Assembly (NCBI RefSeq): GCF_003254585.1
Contig: NZ_QJGZ01000041.1
Coordinates: 496,001-560,000, forward strand
Reading direction: 5' to 3'
From: Flavobacterium sharifuzzamanii
GTDB taxonomy: Bacteria; Bacteroidota; Bacteroidia; Flavobacteriales; Flavobacteriaceae
Length of the DNA stretch: 64,000 bases
The first letter of the stretch is position 1. Every line of letters starts with the position of its first letter. Shown piece after piece: positions 15,516 through 24,311 of the stretch. Under the pieces are notes generated by a model, which was not told the DNA's origin, ran no database searches, and saw only the letters and a list, made by a program, of their open reading frames with translations. Both the position numbers and the translations under genes were made by a program.

Positions 15516-17590
15516 AAATTGCTTTGTTTGGTCCTGAAAGTACAGGAAAAACAACCCTTGCAAAACAGCTTGCAGATTACTACGAAACCGAATGGGTTCC
15601 TGAGTTTGCACGTGATTATTTGCAAGAAAAATGGGAAGAAAATAAGCATATTTGTGTAGCCGATGATATGATGCCAATTGCGTATGGTCAGACTGCATTA
15701 GAAAATGAAAAACTGGCCAATGCAAATAAATACTTGTTTTGTGATACCAACTTAATGGTGACCAAAGTATTTTCTGAAATGTATTATGGTTTTTGTGATC
15801 CGCTTTTGAATGAAGCGGCGCTAAAGCATGAATATGATTTGTTTTTCCTTACCGATATTGATGTTCCTTGGGAGAAAGATGATATTCGTGATACTCCCGA
15901 AGGAAGAGAAACGGTATTTTCTGTTTTTAAACAAACTTTAATTGATACGAAAAAGCCTTTTATAACCTTGTCAGGTGATAAAGAAACACGTTTGGCAAAA
16001 GCAACAGCTATTATTGATGAATTGACTATTGCTAAAGAGCATGATTTTTCATCTAATGATTTTGTGCAAATACATAATAGAGGAATCTCTTTTGAGACTA
16101 TTTTAAAGCAATTAAAAAGTTTTAAAAAAGGAATAGCAAAAAGTAATTTAATTAGACCTGCTACAATCAACGATGGAATTTTAAATTTATCAGAAAACGA
16201 ATTTCACCAGAAAGCTTTATTTTTTGATCAAGAGAAGGATAAATTTAAAATTAAAAAGTTTGTTCCAGCATCTGGCGCGGCGACAAGAATGTATAAATTC
16301 TTAATAGCATTTCTGAATGATTTTGATATTGAAAAGGAAACGATAAATGCCTATATCAATAGAAAAAACGATAAAGAATTGGCTATTTTTATTGTTGGTA
16401 TGGAGAAGTTTCCTTTCTTTGAAACCGTCGATAAAAGGTTAAGAGAAATTTATCCTGAATTTGAGACTTTAGAAAGAGATTATAAAAATTATTATTTTAT
16501 AAAATTATTACTGTCTCCAGACTACTATAATTCGGCAAACAAACCTAAAGCAGTTTTACCGTTTCATCAATATGATACGCATATTGCTAATCCCATTGAA
16601 GAACATTTGAATGAGTGCGTACATTATGCATCATCAAAAAATGTATCCAATTTGCATTTTACAGTTTCAGAAATACATCAAAATTTATTTGAAGTAGCAG
16701 TTGATGAAATTAAAGAGAAGATCGAGAAACCTTCAGGTATTAAGATTGATATCGGATATTCTTATCAAAATAAAAGCACAGATTCTATTACAATAGATGA
16801 AAAAAATAAACTGGTAAAGGATAAGAATGACAATTTAGTTTTTAGACCAGGCGGACATGGCGCTTTGATTGAAAATTTAAATAATTTGGATGCCGATGTG
16901 ATCTTTATTAAAAATATAGATAATGTAATTCAGAATCATATTGATCAAATTACATTATATAAAAAAGCTTTAGCGGGTGTTTTGGTCGAGATGCAGCAAA
17001 AAGTTTTTGAATATTTAAGATTAATTGATCAAGAGAAAATCAAAGAAGACAATATTGAAGAAATACTTCATTTTTTAGAGAAGAGTTTTAGTGTAGAAAT
17101 GACTGCGGATTTCAATAAATTTACTTTTGAAAATAAAGTAAGTAAGCTAAAAGAACTTTTAGACAGACCAATTCGCGTTTGCGGAATGGTAAAAAATGAA
17201 GGAGAACCAGGAGGTGGTCCTTTTTGGGTTATGAATAAAAATGGGATAAAATCGCTTCAGATTGTGGAGGCTTCTCAAGTTGATTTAGAAGATAAAAAGC
17301 AAGAGAAGATTTTAGCTGAGGCAACACATTTTAATCCAGTAGATTTGGTTTGTGGTATAAAAAACTATAAAGACGAAAAGTTTAATCTGCTGCAATATGT
17401 AGATCGAGAAGCCGGATTTATTGTAGAAAAAAGTGTTGAAGGGAAATCGGTTAAAAATTACGAATTACCAGGTCTATGGAATGGATCAATGGCCAATTGG
17501 CTAACCATTTTTGTTGCAGTTCCGTTGATTACTTTTAATCCGGTAAAAACGGTAAACGATTTGTTGAAAGCAGCGCATCAGCCACAATAA
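15476..17590 (+). CDS. NadR-like kinase fused to DUF4301
   Basis: Residues 13-190 form a P-loop kinase like the ribosylnicotinamide-kinase half of NadR (G19-PESTGKT, VPEFARDYL, CDTNLMV, DTPEGRE). Residues 195-704 form a DUF4301 domain with PASGAATRMYKFL near residue 263 and EGEPGGGPFW near 570. The first DUF4301 motif resembles the G-x-G-TRM loop of nucleotidyltransferases, so the domain may transfer a nucleotide; this is inference. The frame is continuous with no sign of error. Its start lies within pnuC, so transport and phosphorylation are coupled. The fusion might pair substrate capture with a second step. Confidence 0.82.
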   Translation: MEKDLRQQKTTIIKIALFGPESTGKTTLAKQLADYYETEWVPEFARDYLQEKWEENKHICVADDMMPIAYGQTALENEKLANANKYLFCDTNLMVTKVFSEMYYGFCDPLLNEAALKHEYDLFFLTDIDVPWEKDDIRDTPEGRETVFSVFKQTLIDTKKPFITLSGDKETRLAKATAIIDELTIAKEHDFSSNDFVQIHNRGISFETILKQLKSFKKGIAKSNLIRPATINDGILNLSENEFHQKALFFDQEKDKFKIKKFVPASGAATRMYKFLIAFLNDFDIEKETINAYINRKNDKELAIFIVGMEKFPFFETVDKRLREIYPEFETLERDYKNYYFIKLLLSPDYYNSANKPKAVLPFHQYDTHIANPIEEHLNECVHYASSKNVSNLHFTVSEIHQNLFEVAVDEIKEKIEKPSGIKIDIGYSYQNKSTDSITIDEKNKLVKDKNDNLVFRPGGHGALIENLNNLDADVIFIKNIDNVIQNHIDQITLYKKALAGVLVEMQQKVFEYLRLIDQEKIKEDNIEEILHFLEKSFSVEMTADFNKFTFENKVSKLKELLDRPIRVCGMVKNEGEPGGGPFWVMNKNGIKSLQIVEASQVDLEDKKQEKILAEATHFNPVDLVCGIKNYKDEKFNLLQYVDREAGFIVEKSVEGKSVKNYELPGLWNGSMANWLTIFVAVPLITFNPVKTVNDLLKAAHQPQ

Positions 17591-17591
17591 T

Positions 17592-17996
17592 ATGGATTCC
17601 GAAAAAATTATATCAGAATTAAACTTTAAAGCTGTTCGAAGCAGCGGAGCAGGTGGGCAAAACGTGAATAAAGTTTCGTCTAAAGTGGTTTTGAGTTTTG
17701 ATCTGAATGCTTCGCAAGCTTTATCTGAAGACGAAAAATTACTATTGCAAACCAATATTGGTGCTCGTTTAACAACCGAAAATATTCTGATTTTAAACTG
17801 TGACGAAGATCGAAGCCAGATTAAAAACAAAGAAATTGTAATAAAGAGATTTCTAGAAGTAATAAAAAAAGGGCTTTATGTTCCTAAAGTTAGAAAGGCG
17901 ACAAAAGTTCCAAAATCTGTAATTAAAAAAAGAATTAAGGATAAGAAGAATATTTCTGATCTAAAGCAATCCAGAAGAAAACCTAACTTAGATTAA
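17592..17996 (+). CDS. arfB: Alternative ribosome-rescue factor ArfB (peptidyl-tRNA hydrolase)
   Basis: The 134-residue protein has the release-factor GGQ loop (SSGAGGQNVNKVSSKV, residues 17-32) and a long basic C-terminal tail (KVRKATKVPKSVIKKRIKDK) that in ArfB/YaeJ enters the empty mRNA channel. It should hydrolyse peptidyl-tRNA on ribosomes stalled without a stop codon. It starts 1 bp after the stop of the kinase-DUF4301 gene, so it belongs to the same transcript. A hairpin terminator follows. Confidence 0.92.
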   Translation: MDSEKIISELNFKAVRSSGAGGQNVNKVSSKVVLSFDLNASQALSEDEKLLLQTNIGARLTTENILILNCDEDRSQIKNKEIVIKRFLEVIKKGLYVPKVRKATKVPKSVIKKRIKDKKNISDLKQSRRKPNLD

Positions 17997-18012
17997 ATAT
18001 CAATTTTTAAAG

Positions 18013-18070
18013 TTCCAAATTCCACTAAACTAATTAAAAGTAAGTTTTTGGAATTTGGAATTTCTTTTTT
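18013..18070 (+). terminator. Heptamer-type hairpin terminator after arfB
   Basis: TTCCAAATTCC (18013-18023) and GGAATTTGGAA (18050-18060) form an 11-bp stem, followed by TTTCTTTTTT. It appears to be made from the same 7-bp repeat sequence found elsewhere in the window. Confidence 0.65.
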
Positions 18071-18092
18071 GGAGTTTTAAATATTTTAACAC

Positions 18093-18100
18093 TAAATTTG
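18093..18100 (+). promoter_or_regulatory. -7 promoter element before TPP riboswitch
   Basis: TAAATTTG matches TAnnTTTG. The start would be near 18107, just before the aptamer. Confidence 0.65.
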
Positions 18101-18107
18101 CACTGTC

Positions 18108-18186
18108 TCAAAGGGGTGCTCCAAATAACGAGCTGAGATCATACCCAAAGAACCTGAGCGAGTAATGTTGCTAAGGGAAAAACGAC
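18108..18186 (+). promoter_or_regulatory. TPP riboswitch (THI element) controlling the TonB receptor
   Basis: The conserved TPP aptamer strings are present in order: AGGGGTGCT, GCTGAGATCATACCC, GAACCTGA, then an AGTAATGTTGCTAAGGGAA closing segment. It lies 150 bp before the receptor start. Binding of thiamin pyrophosphate should reduce receptor expression. No clear terminator is seen downstream, so control may act on translation. Confidence 0.93.
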
Positions 18187-18338
18187 ACTATCGAGCGTGC
18201 ACACTTTATTTTGTCGTGAAACACATTTATTAATTTAACAAAAGAATAATTCCCCCTTTTATTCGTAATTCTTTACGAATGAAAACTATTTTTAAAGGTA
18301 CTGAGGTACTAAGTTGCAAAGGTTCTAAGATTCAAAAA

Positions 18339-20468
18339 ATGAGCAGGACCAAATCTATTTTCTTTCTTCTCTCTTCTGGTTTCTTCACACTACTATCTTT
18401 TGCACAGCAGCAAGATTCTACAAAAGTGAATCAGCTTGATGATGTATTGGTTTCTGCAGTTCGTGTTACTTCTAAGACTCCTGTGAGTTTTAGTAATATG
18501 GATAAAAAGGAAATTAAGTATAGAAATCTAGGCCAAGACATTCCTGTTCTGATGAATTACATGCCTTCAGTTGTAACTACGTCAGATGCTGGAAATGGTG
18601 TTGGTTATACTGGTATTCGTGTGCGTGGAAGCGATGCAACACGTGTAAATGTAACCATAAACGGAATTCCGTACAATGATGCAGAAAGTCAAGGAACATT
18701 TTGGGTAAATATGCCCGACTTTGCTTCTTCAGTAGAAAGTCTTCAATTACAGCGCGGAGTTGGAACATCAACAAATGGAGCAGGAGCTTTTGGAGCTAGT
18801 TTGAATTTATTGACTGATACTTATGCTAGAAAAGCAACAGGTGAAATCTCAAGTTCTGCAGGTTCATTCAATACAATTAAAAATACGGTAAAGTTTAGTA
18901 CAGGTTTATTAAATGATCATTTTGAAATTGCGGGACGTTTGTCTACAATAAAAACACACGGATATATTGATCGCGGAAGTGCGGATTTAAAATCATATTT
19001 CTTGCAGGGAACTTATGTTGGTAAAACAACTTTGATTAAAGCGTTGGTTTTTGGAGGAACTGAAAAAACGTATCAATCTTGGAACGGAATTGATGCAGAA
19101 ACTCTAAATACAAATCGTACTTTTAATTCAGCAGGAATGTACACAGATGATGCAGGAAATGTTCATTTTTATGATAACGAAACAGATAATTACAATCAAG
19201 ATCATTATCAATTGCATTGGAGTGAATCTATTTCTGATAAATGGAGCACAAACCTGGCATTTCATTATACAAAGGGAAAAGGATATTACGAAAATTATAA
19301 AGAAGATGAACCTGTTGAAGGTTATGGGCCAATTAAGCCAACAAAAACAGTTGAAGATGATAATGGAAATTTAATTCCAGTAACCGATTTGATTCGTCAA
19401 AAATGGTTGGATAATGATTTCTACGGAACGACTTTTTCTGCTAAATATGTAACAGAAAAACTAAATGTTATTTTAGGAGGAGGTTGGAATAAATACGAAG
19501 GTGACCATTTTGGAAAAGTAATCTGGGCACAATATTCAGATCAGTCAGCGTTAGGAGCTCATTATTACGATGATTATTCGTCAAAAACGGATGGTAATGT
19601 TTTCGCGAAAGCAAATTATCAATTCACAGAAAAATTAAGTTTCTACGGAGATTTGCAATACAGAAATGTGAAATATAAAGCCAATAGTGCAGAAACTGGT
19701 TTGGTAGACGATAATTTCAACTTTTTCAATCCGAAAGCTGGTTTGAATTATGCTTTCAATGAAAAAAACACTTTGTATTTCTCTTACGCACGAGCGAATC
19801 GTGAACCAAACAGAACAGATTACGAAGGTGGAAATGTAAAACCAGAAAAGCTTAATGATTTTGAATTAGGTTGGAGATTCAATTCAGAGAAATTTCAATT
19901 GAATTCTAATTTGTATTATATGGGATACAAAGACCAGCTGATTTTAACGGGAAGATTAGACGATGTTGGAAATCCTATTCGCGCCAATACAGAGAAAAGT
20001 TACCGTTTAGGATTTGAGTTTGATGCCACGATTGCACTTTCTGAGAAATTCACTTTAAGGCCAAACTTTACTTTAAGCAGCAACAAAAACGTAGATTTAG
20101 CTGTTGATGGAGAATTTTACGGAACTACAAAAATTGCCTATTCTCCAGAAGTAATTGCAGGAAACGTTATTGTGTATAAACCTATGGAGAGATTGTATCT
20201 TGCATTATTACAAAAATATGTTGGAGAACAATACATGAACAATATTGAACTTCCGGCAGCTAAATTGGCAGATTACTTTGTAAACGATTTTAATGCATCT
20301 TACGAAATAAAACCAAAAACAATTTTCCAATCGATAACAATTACTGCTTTGGTAAATAATATTTTCGACAAGAAATATGTTTCAAACGGAGCAATGTGGG
20401 ATGTTTATCCATACTATTATCCGCAAGCTGGAACCAATTTCTTAATTGGTTTGAGTTTGAAATTCTAA
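18339..20468 (+). CDS. TonB-dependent outer-membrane receptor, probably for thiamin
   Basis: Starting at the ATG at 18339, the protein has a signal peptide (SIFFLLSSGFFTLLSFAQ), a plug domain (VLMNYMPSVVTTSDAG, GIRVRGSDATRVNVTINGIP) and a 22-strand-type barrel ending in the aromatic residue of FLIGLSLKF. The 709-residue length is usual. The TPP riboswitch in its leader points to thiamin or a thiamin precursor as cargo. An earlier in-frame ATG at 18279 would add 20 residues translated from a degenerate intergenic repeat (AGGTACT, AGGTTCT), so it is not chosen. Confidence 0.92.
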   Translation: MSRTKSIFFLLSSGFFTLLSFAQQQDSTKVNQLDDVLVSAVRVTSKTPVSFSNMDKKEIKYRNLGQDIPVLMNYMPSVVTTSDAGNGVGYTGIRVRGSDATRVNVTINGIPYNDAESQGTFWVNMPDFASSVESLQLQRGVGTSTNGAGAFGASLNLLTDTYARKATGEISSSAGSFNTIKNTVKFSTGLLNDHFEIAGRLSTIKTHGYIDRGSADLKSYFLQGTYVGKTTLIKALVFGGTEKTYQSWNGIDAETLNTNRTFNSAGMYTDDAGNVHFYDNETDNYNQDHYQLHWSESISDKWSTNLAFHYTKGKGYYENYKEDEPVEGYGPIKPTKTVEDDNGNLIPVTDLIRQKWLDNDFYGTTFSAKYVTEKLNVILGGGWNKYEGDHFGKVIWAQYSDQSALGAHYYDDYSSKTDGNVFAKANYQFTEKLSFYGDLQYRNVKYKANSAETGLVDDNFNFFNPKAGLNYAFNEKNTLYFSYARANREPNRTDYEGGNVKPEKLNDFELGWRFNSEKFQLNSNLYYMGYKDQLILTGRLDDVGNPIRANTEKSYRLGFEFDATIALSEKFTLRPNFTLSSNKNVDLAVDGEFYGTTKIAYSPEVIAGNVIVYKPMERLYLALLQKYVGEQYMNNIELPAAKLADYFVNDFNASYEIKPKTIFQSITITALVNNIFDKKYVSNGAMWDVYPYYYPQAGTNFLIGLSLKF

Positions 20469-20481
20469 TTAAGTTAAGACA

Positions 20482-20518
20482 CAAAAAAAAAGCCTGAAAT
20501 TATTTTCAGGCTTTTTTG
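20482..20518. terminator. Bidirectional terminator
   Basis: AAAAAGCCTGAAA and TTTCAGGCTTTTTT form an AT-flanked hairpin between the convergent receptor and lipoprotein genes. Confidence 0.9.
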
Positions 20519-20521
20519 TTT

Positions 20522-20938
20522 TTAATTGTATACATGAATAACGGTTCCAGAATATTCGACACGATATTGTTTCATCGGATATTCTTTTCCGCCAAGCCCT
20601 GTAAATAGATTATATTGAGTTTTGTCGCAGGAACAAACAGCATAAATCCCATCAATTGTCATTGCGGTGCAAGAAGTTAAAGCTTGGTTTGGACAAGCTG
20701 CATCAAAAGCAGTATAAGTTCCTTCACCAGTTTTCATTACGATAATTCCTTTTGCACCATAATTAGCAACATAAACAGGGTTGCTTGGATACAGTAGTTT
20801 GTTGTAAGTAGGAAGATTAGTGTCCAGATACGCGTTTATCGAATAGTTGGGAATGTACGGATTGTTATTACTTCTGTTATTGTCACTGCAAGAGAATAAA
20901 ACTGCAGTAAATGCGATAAAGAACCAGATTTTTTTCAT
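20522..20938 (-). CDS. Lipoprotein with degenerate Rieske-like fold
   Basis: The signal peptide ends in a lipobox (VLFSC, Cys17). Residues 60-138 follow the Rieske layout: AACPNQ (C82) and VCSCDKTQYNLFTG (C102, C104), then YPMKQYRVE. In true Rieske proteins the motifs are CxH and CxxH. Here both histidines are replaced, by Asn84 and Asp105, while extra cysteines appear at 90 and 104. A normal [2Fe-2S] centre with His ligands cannot form. The cysteines may make disulfides or an altered cluster. The site is periplasmic or outer-membrane. The function is unknown. Confidence 0.65.
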   Translation of the reverse strand: MKKIWFFIAFTAVLFSCSDNNRSNNNPYIPNYSINAYLDTNLPTYNKLLYPSNPVYVANYGAKGIIVMKTGEGTYTAFDAACPNQALTSCTAMTIDGIYAVCSCDKTQYNLFTGLGGKEYPMKQYRVEYSGTVIHVYN

Positions 20939-21033
20939 TATTTGAATAAGAATTAGTTAAAACAAAAATAATTTATTTAGATTTGAAATCTATATATGAT
21001 TAACATATAATTATGTACTATTAAAAATTATAG

Positions 21034-21080
21034 TATATTTGTGGTAAGAAAATCCCGTCGCGATGGGATTTTTTGTATTT
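21034..21080 (+). promoter_or_regulatory. greA promoter and 5' leader hairpin with U-tract
   Basis: TATATTTG (21034-21041) is a TAnnTTTG element. The expected start near 21048 is followed at once by AATCCCGT, a CGCG loop, ATGGGATT and TTTTG. The hairpin thus begins the mRNA and ends 28 bp before the greA ATG. It looks like a small terminator or 5' stabiliser. Confidence 0.65.
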
Positions 21081-21097
21081 ATATAAACGATGAAGTT

Positions 21098-21574
21098 ATG
21101 AGTAAAGTATCTTATTATACAGCAGAAGGATTAAAAAAATTAAAAGATGAATTGGAGCATTTAAAGAGTGTAATGCGTCCAAAGGCATCTCAAGATATTG
21201 CAGATGCAAGAGATAAAGGTGATTTGTCTGAAAATGCAGAATATGATGCAGCAAAAGAAGCGCAAGGTTTATTAGAAATGAGAATTGCTAAACTTGAAGA
21301 AGTATATGCAAATGCAAGATTAATTGATGAATCGCAATTGGATGTTTCTAAAGTTTTGGTTTTATCGAATGTAAAGATCAAAAACCAAAGTAACGGAATG
21401 GAGATGAAATATACGCTTGTTGCAGAAAGCGAAGCAGATTTAAAAACAGGTAAAATTTCTGTAACTTCTCCTATCGGGAAAGGTTTATTAGGGAAATCTG
21501 TTGGAGAAGTAGCTGAAATTACGGTTCCAAACGGAGTTTTGAAATTTGAAATTCTGGAAATTTCGAGAGACTAA
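21098..21574 (+). CDS. greA: Transcription elongation factor GreA
   Basis: The 158-residue protein has the N-terminal coiled coil with the acidic tip motif DARDKGDLSENAEYDAAKEA (residues 36-55), which reaches the RNA polymerase active site and stimulates transcript cleavage. The C-terminal FKBP-like domain ends NGVLKFEILEI. The frame is open to 21041, but the family N-terminus (SKVSYYTAEGLKKLKDEL) begins at the ATG at 21098. The HIT gene follows 71 bp downstream, an order common in Bacteroidota. Confidence 0.96.
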   Translation: MSKVSYYTAEGLKKLKDELEHLKSVMRPKASQDIADARDKGDLSENAEYDAAKEAQGLLEMRIAKLEEVYANARLIDESQLDVSKVLVLSNVKIKNQSNGMEMKYTLVAESEADLKTGKISVTSPIGKGLLGKSVGEVAEITVPNGVLKFEILEISRD

Positions 21575-21645
21575 ATTTTAGTTTAACCGGTTAATCGTTT
21601 ATTCGTTTGACCGATTTAATGATTAACCGATTACACAAATAAACA

Positions 21646-22035
21646 ATGGCATCAATATTCACTAAAATTGTAAACGGAGAAATTCCCGCATACAAAATCG
21701 CTGAAGACGAGAACTATTTAGCATTTTTAGATGTAAATCCAAACGCTAAAGGACACACACTTTGTATCCCAAAACAAGAGATTGATAAGATTTTTGATAT
21801 GGACGAAGAACTGTATTTAGGATTGATGAAGTTCTCTAAAAAAGTGGCGGCAGCTTTAGAAAAAACAGTTCCATGCAAAAGAATCGGAATTGCAGTTGTT
21901 GGACTTGAAGTACCTCACGCACACGTACATTTGATTCCGTTAAACCACATGGACGAAATGCGTTTTATTGATAAAGTGACACTTTCTAAAGAAGAGTTTG
22001 AAGCTTTAGCAAAAGATATTCAATCGAATTTATAA
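21646..22035 (+). CDS. HIT family nucleotide-binding hydrolase
   Basis: The 129-residue protein has the histidine triad H-A-H-V-H near residues 88-93 (PHAHVHLIPL) and the N-terminal IFTKIVNGEIPAYKI typical of HINT/FHIT-branch proteins. It hydrolyses nucleoside phosphoramidates or dinucleotides; the cellular substrate is unknown. It follows greA. The gap holds a 7-bp-periodic repeat (GTTTAACCGGTTAATCG) that is partly self-complementary. A strong terminator follows. Confidence 0.92.
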   Translation: MASIFTKIVNGEIPAYKIAEDENYLAFLDVNPNAKGHTLCIPKQEIDKIFDMDEELYLGLMKFSKKVAAALEKTVPCKRIGIAVVGLEVPHAHVHLIPLNHMDEMRFIDKVTLSKEEFEALAKDIQSNL

Positions 22036-22072
22036 GACTTCGACTTCGCTCAGTCTGACAAAAAAGATAACT

Positions 22073-22105
22073 AAAGTGCAGTAAATTTTTTACTGCACTT
22101 TTTTA
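22073..22105. terminator. Bidirectional terminator
   Basis: AAAGTGCAGTAAA and TTTACTGCACTTT form a 13-bp stem with a 3-nt loop and T-tracts on both sides. It overlaps the histidine-kinase stop codon. Confidence 0.9.
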
Positions 22106-23241
22106 TTTAAAGCAATCTGAAAAGTAGTTCCTTTTCCAATTTCAGAATTCAGTACTTTTATTTTTCCGTTGTGATATTCCTCGACAATTCTTTTGGTTAA
22201 AGAAAGTCCAAGTCCCCAACCGCGTTTTTTTGTGGTATATCCAGTTTCAAAAATGGTTTTAAACTGTTTTTTAGGAATTCCGGTTCCAGAATCTTTAATA
22301 TTAATTTTTACATGCTGAGCATCTTGTTCAACTTGAAGATCTAATGTTCCTTTTCCTTTCATCGCATCGATAGCGTTTTTTACTAAATTTTCGATAGTCC
22401 AGCTATGCAATGTTGGGTTTATCATAGCTAAAATAGGTTCATTTGGAGCATAAAATGAAAACGTAACCTGTTTTGAAAAACGAGATTGTAAATATTCATA
22501 AGCCGTTTTAGTTTCTTCTACAATATCATGAAGTTCTAAAACTGGTACCGAGCCAATTTTAGAAAAACGATCTGTTATAGTTTGCAGGCGTTCGATATCT
22601 TTTTCGATTTCAATGCTAATTGACGGATCAATATCTTCTGTTTTTAATATTTCGACCCAGCCAATTAATGATGAAAGGGGGGTACCAATCTGATGTGCTG
22701 TTTCTTTTGCCATTCCTGCCCAAAGTTTGTTCTGGGTTGCCATTTTGGTGCTTTTATAAAAGTTGTAAATTAAAGCAATACATAGAAATATAATCAGAAG
22801 CAGCGCAATAGGATAATATTTGAGTTTGTTTAGCAATGAAGAGTTGCCGTAATATAATGTCTGATATTTTCCTGGTGCATATTCGAAAGTGATTGGTTCA
22901 TTTTCATTTTTCAGCTTGTTCAAGAAAGCAATTCTTTTTTTCTTATCATTAAGAATTTCATCGGGAACATTTACCGCACTCACCACTTTATCATACAGCA
23001 TTATTATACCCGGAATCGAAGTGTTATTGTTGAAAATCTGAAGAGGAAGTTCGACATCAGTATTTTCATCTGCATTAACTATTGAAATTTGAGCCTTTAC
23101 AAAAAGGTTCATTTTCAAGCGTTCTTCATTTTTAAAAATTTGGAAGAAAGTATAAGTGTTCCAAAGAATTAGAGAAATGATTATAAAACATACCGAAATA
23201 ATAATCCAGCGGGTTGTATTTGTTCTTTCAGAAAAAGACAT
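22090..23241 (-). CDS. Orphan sensor histidine kinase
   Basis: The layout is one membrane helix at 11-33, a periplasmic domain of about 110 residues, and a second helix at about 141-161. Next comes an H-box (AHQIGTPLSSLIGWVEIL, near residue 180) and a full ATPase domain (NLVKNAIDAM, DSGTGIPKKQF, GWGLGLSLTKRI). The H-box lacks the usual E after His (HQ instead of HE), a variant seen in some Bacteroidota kinases. No response regulator is adjacent, so its partner is elsewhere. Confidence 0.9.
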   Translation of the reverse strand: MSFSERTNTTRWIIISVCFIIISLILWNTYTFFQIFKNEERLKMNLFVKAQISIVNADENTDVELPLQIFNNNTSIPGIIMLYDKVVSAVNVPDEILNDKKKRIAFLNKLKNENEPITFEYAPGKYQTLYYGNSSLLNKLKYYPIALLLIIFLCIALIYNFYKSTKMATQNKLWAGMAKETAHQIGTPLSSLIGWVEILKTEDIDPSISIEIEKDIERLQTITDRFSKIGSVPVLELHDIVEETKTAYEYLQSRFSKQVTFSFYAPNEPILAMINPTLHSWTIENLVKNAIDAMKGKGTLDLQVEQDAQHVKINIKDSGTGIPKKQFKTIFETGYTTKKRGWGLGLSLTKRIVEEYHNGKIKVLNSEIGKGTTFQIALNKKVQ

Positions 23242-23402
23242 ATCAGTTTTTTTGAGGTATAAATATAACGAAATATAAACATTTTATATTTTGCCGATGT
23301 AGAAAGATTTTTTCGTTTTTATCTGCAAAACTATTTCTTCGAATTAAACCATTTCAATACTTTTGTAGCTGCTAAAATGAGATTCTGTCTAAATTTTAAA
23401 GT

Positions 23403-24278
23403 ATGATCAGCGTTAACCCAAAAGAGATTCCAACGGCCAAATTGCAAGGCTATCTTCAGAGTTCAATCGGACCAAGACCTATTGCTTTTGCAAGTACAAT
23501 TAGTGAAACAGGAATACCAAATTTATCTCCGTTTAGTTTCTTTAATGTATTTAGTGCCAATCCGCCAATTTTGGTTTTTTCGCCATCAAGACGTGTTCGT
23601 GACAATACTGTAAAGCATACTTTAATTAATGCCGAAGCAACTCGAGAAGTAGTGATAAATGTTGTAAATTACGATATTGTACAGCAAACTTCTTTAGCAA
23701 GTACAGAATATGGAGACGGAGTAAACGAATTTATTAAAGCTGGATTAACCCAAATTCCATCCGATTTAGTAAAACCATATCGCGTAAAAGAGTCTCCAGT
23801 TCAGTTTGAATGCAAGATTACGCAGATTATCCCGTTAGGAACAGAAGGTGGAGCAGGAAATTTGATTTTATGCGAAGTCGTAAAAATTCATATTGACGAA
23901 TCGATTTTAGATGAAAATGGAGCAATCGACCAGCATAAAATTGACTTGGTTTCAAGACTTGGAAATAATTGGTATTCAAGATCTAATCAAGGACTTTTTG
24001 AAGTCGCAAAACCCCTGACAACATTGGGAGTAGGTGTAGATGCGATACCCGATTTTGTAAAAGAAAGCCCTGTTTTTGATGGGAATGATTTAGGAAAATT
24101 AGGAAATGTTGAAACCTTGCCTACAAAAGAAGAAGTTAGTATATTTGTGAAAGAAAATTTCACAGTCAAAGGAGTTTTAAGCTCAGACGACCAGAAAAAA
24201 GTACATTTAGAAGCCAAAAAATACTTGGATAATGGCGATGTAGAATCGGCTTGGAAAGTGCTTTTAGCTAAAAAATAA
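23403..24278 (+). CDS. Flavin reductase-like, FMN-binding split-barrel protein
   Basis: The 291-residue protein opens with the flavin-reductase-like barrel motifs (SSIGPRPIAFASTISETG, NLSPFSFFNVFSANPPILVF), which bind FMN. It continues with GGAGNLILCEVVKIHI and SRLGNNWYSR. The 100-residue C-terminal extension (TKEEVSIFVKENFTVKGVL) is typical of the longer form of the family. The substrate is unknown; members reduce flavins or act on aromatic compounds. The DUF3127 gene starts 33 bp downstream and is probably on the same transcript. Confidence 0.88.
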   Translation: MISVNPKEIPTAKLQGYLQSSIGPRPIAFASTISETGIPNLSPFSFFNVFSANPPILVFSPSRRVRDNTVKHTLINAEATREVVINVVNYDIVQQTSLASTEYGDGVNEFIKAGLTQIPSDLVKPYRVKESPVQFECKITQIIPLGTEGGAGNLILCEVVKIHIDESILDENGAIDQHKIDLVSRLGNNWYSRSNQGLFEVAKPLTTLGVGVDAIPDFVKESPVFDGNDLGKLGNVETLPTKEEVSIFVKENFTVKGVLSSDDQKKVHLEAKKYLDNGDVESAWKVLLAKK

Positions 24279-24311
24279 AAGAAATAGAAACAATAATTAA
24301 TACAGACGAAG

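Noticed and set aside
18279..18338. Earlier ATG for the TonB receptor
   Set aside because: It would put 20 residues derived from an intergenic repeat ahead of a complete signal peptide.
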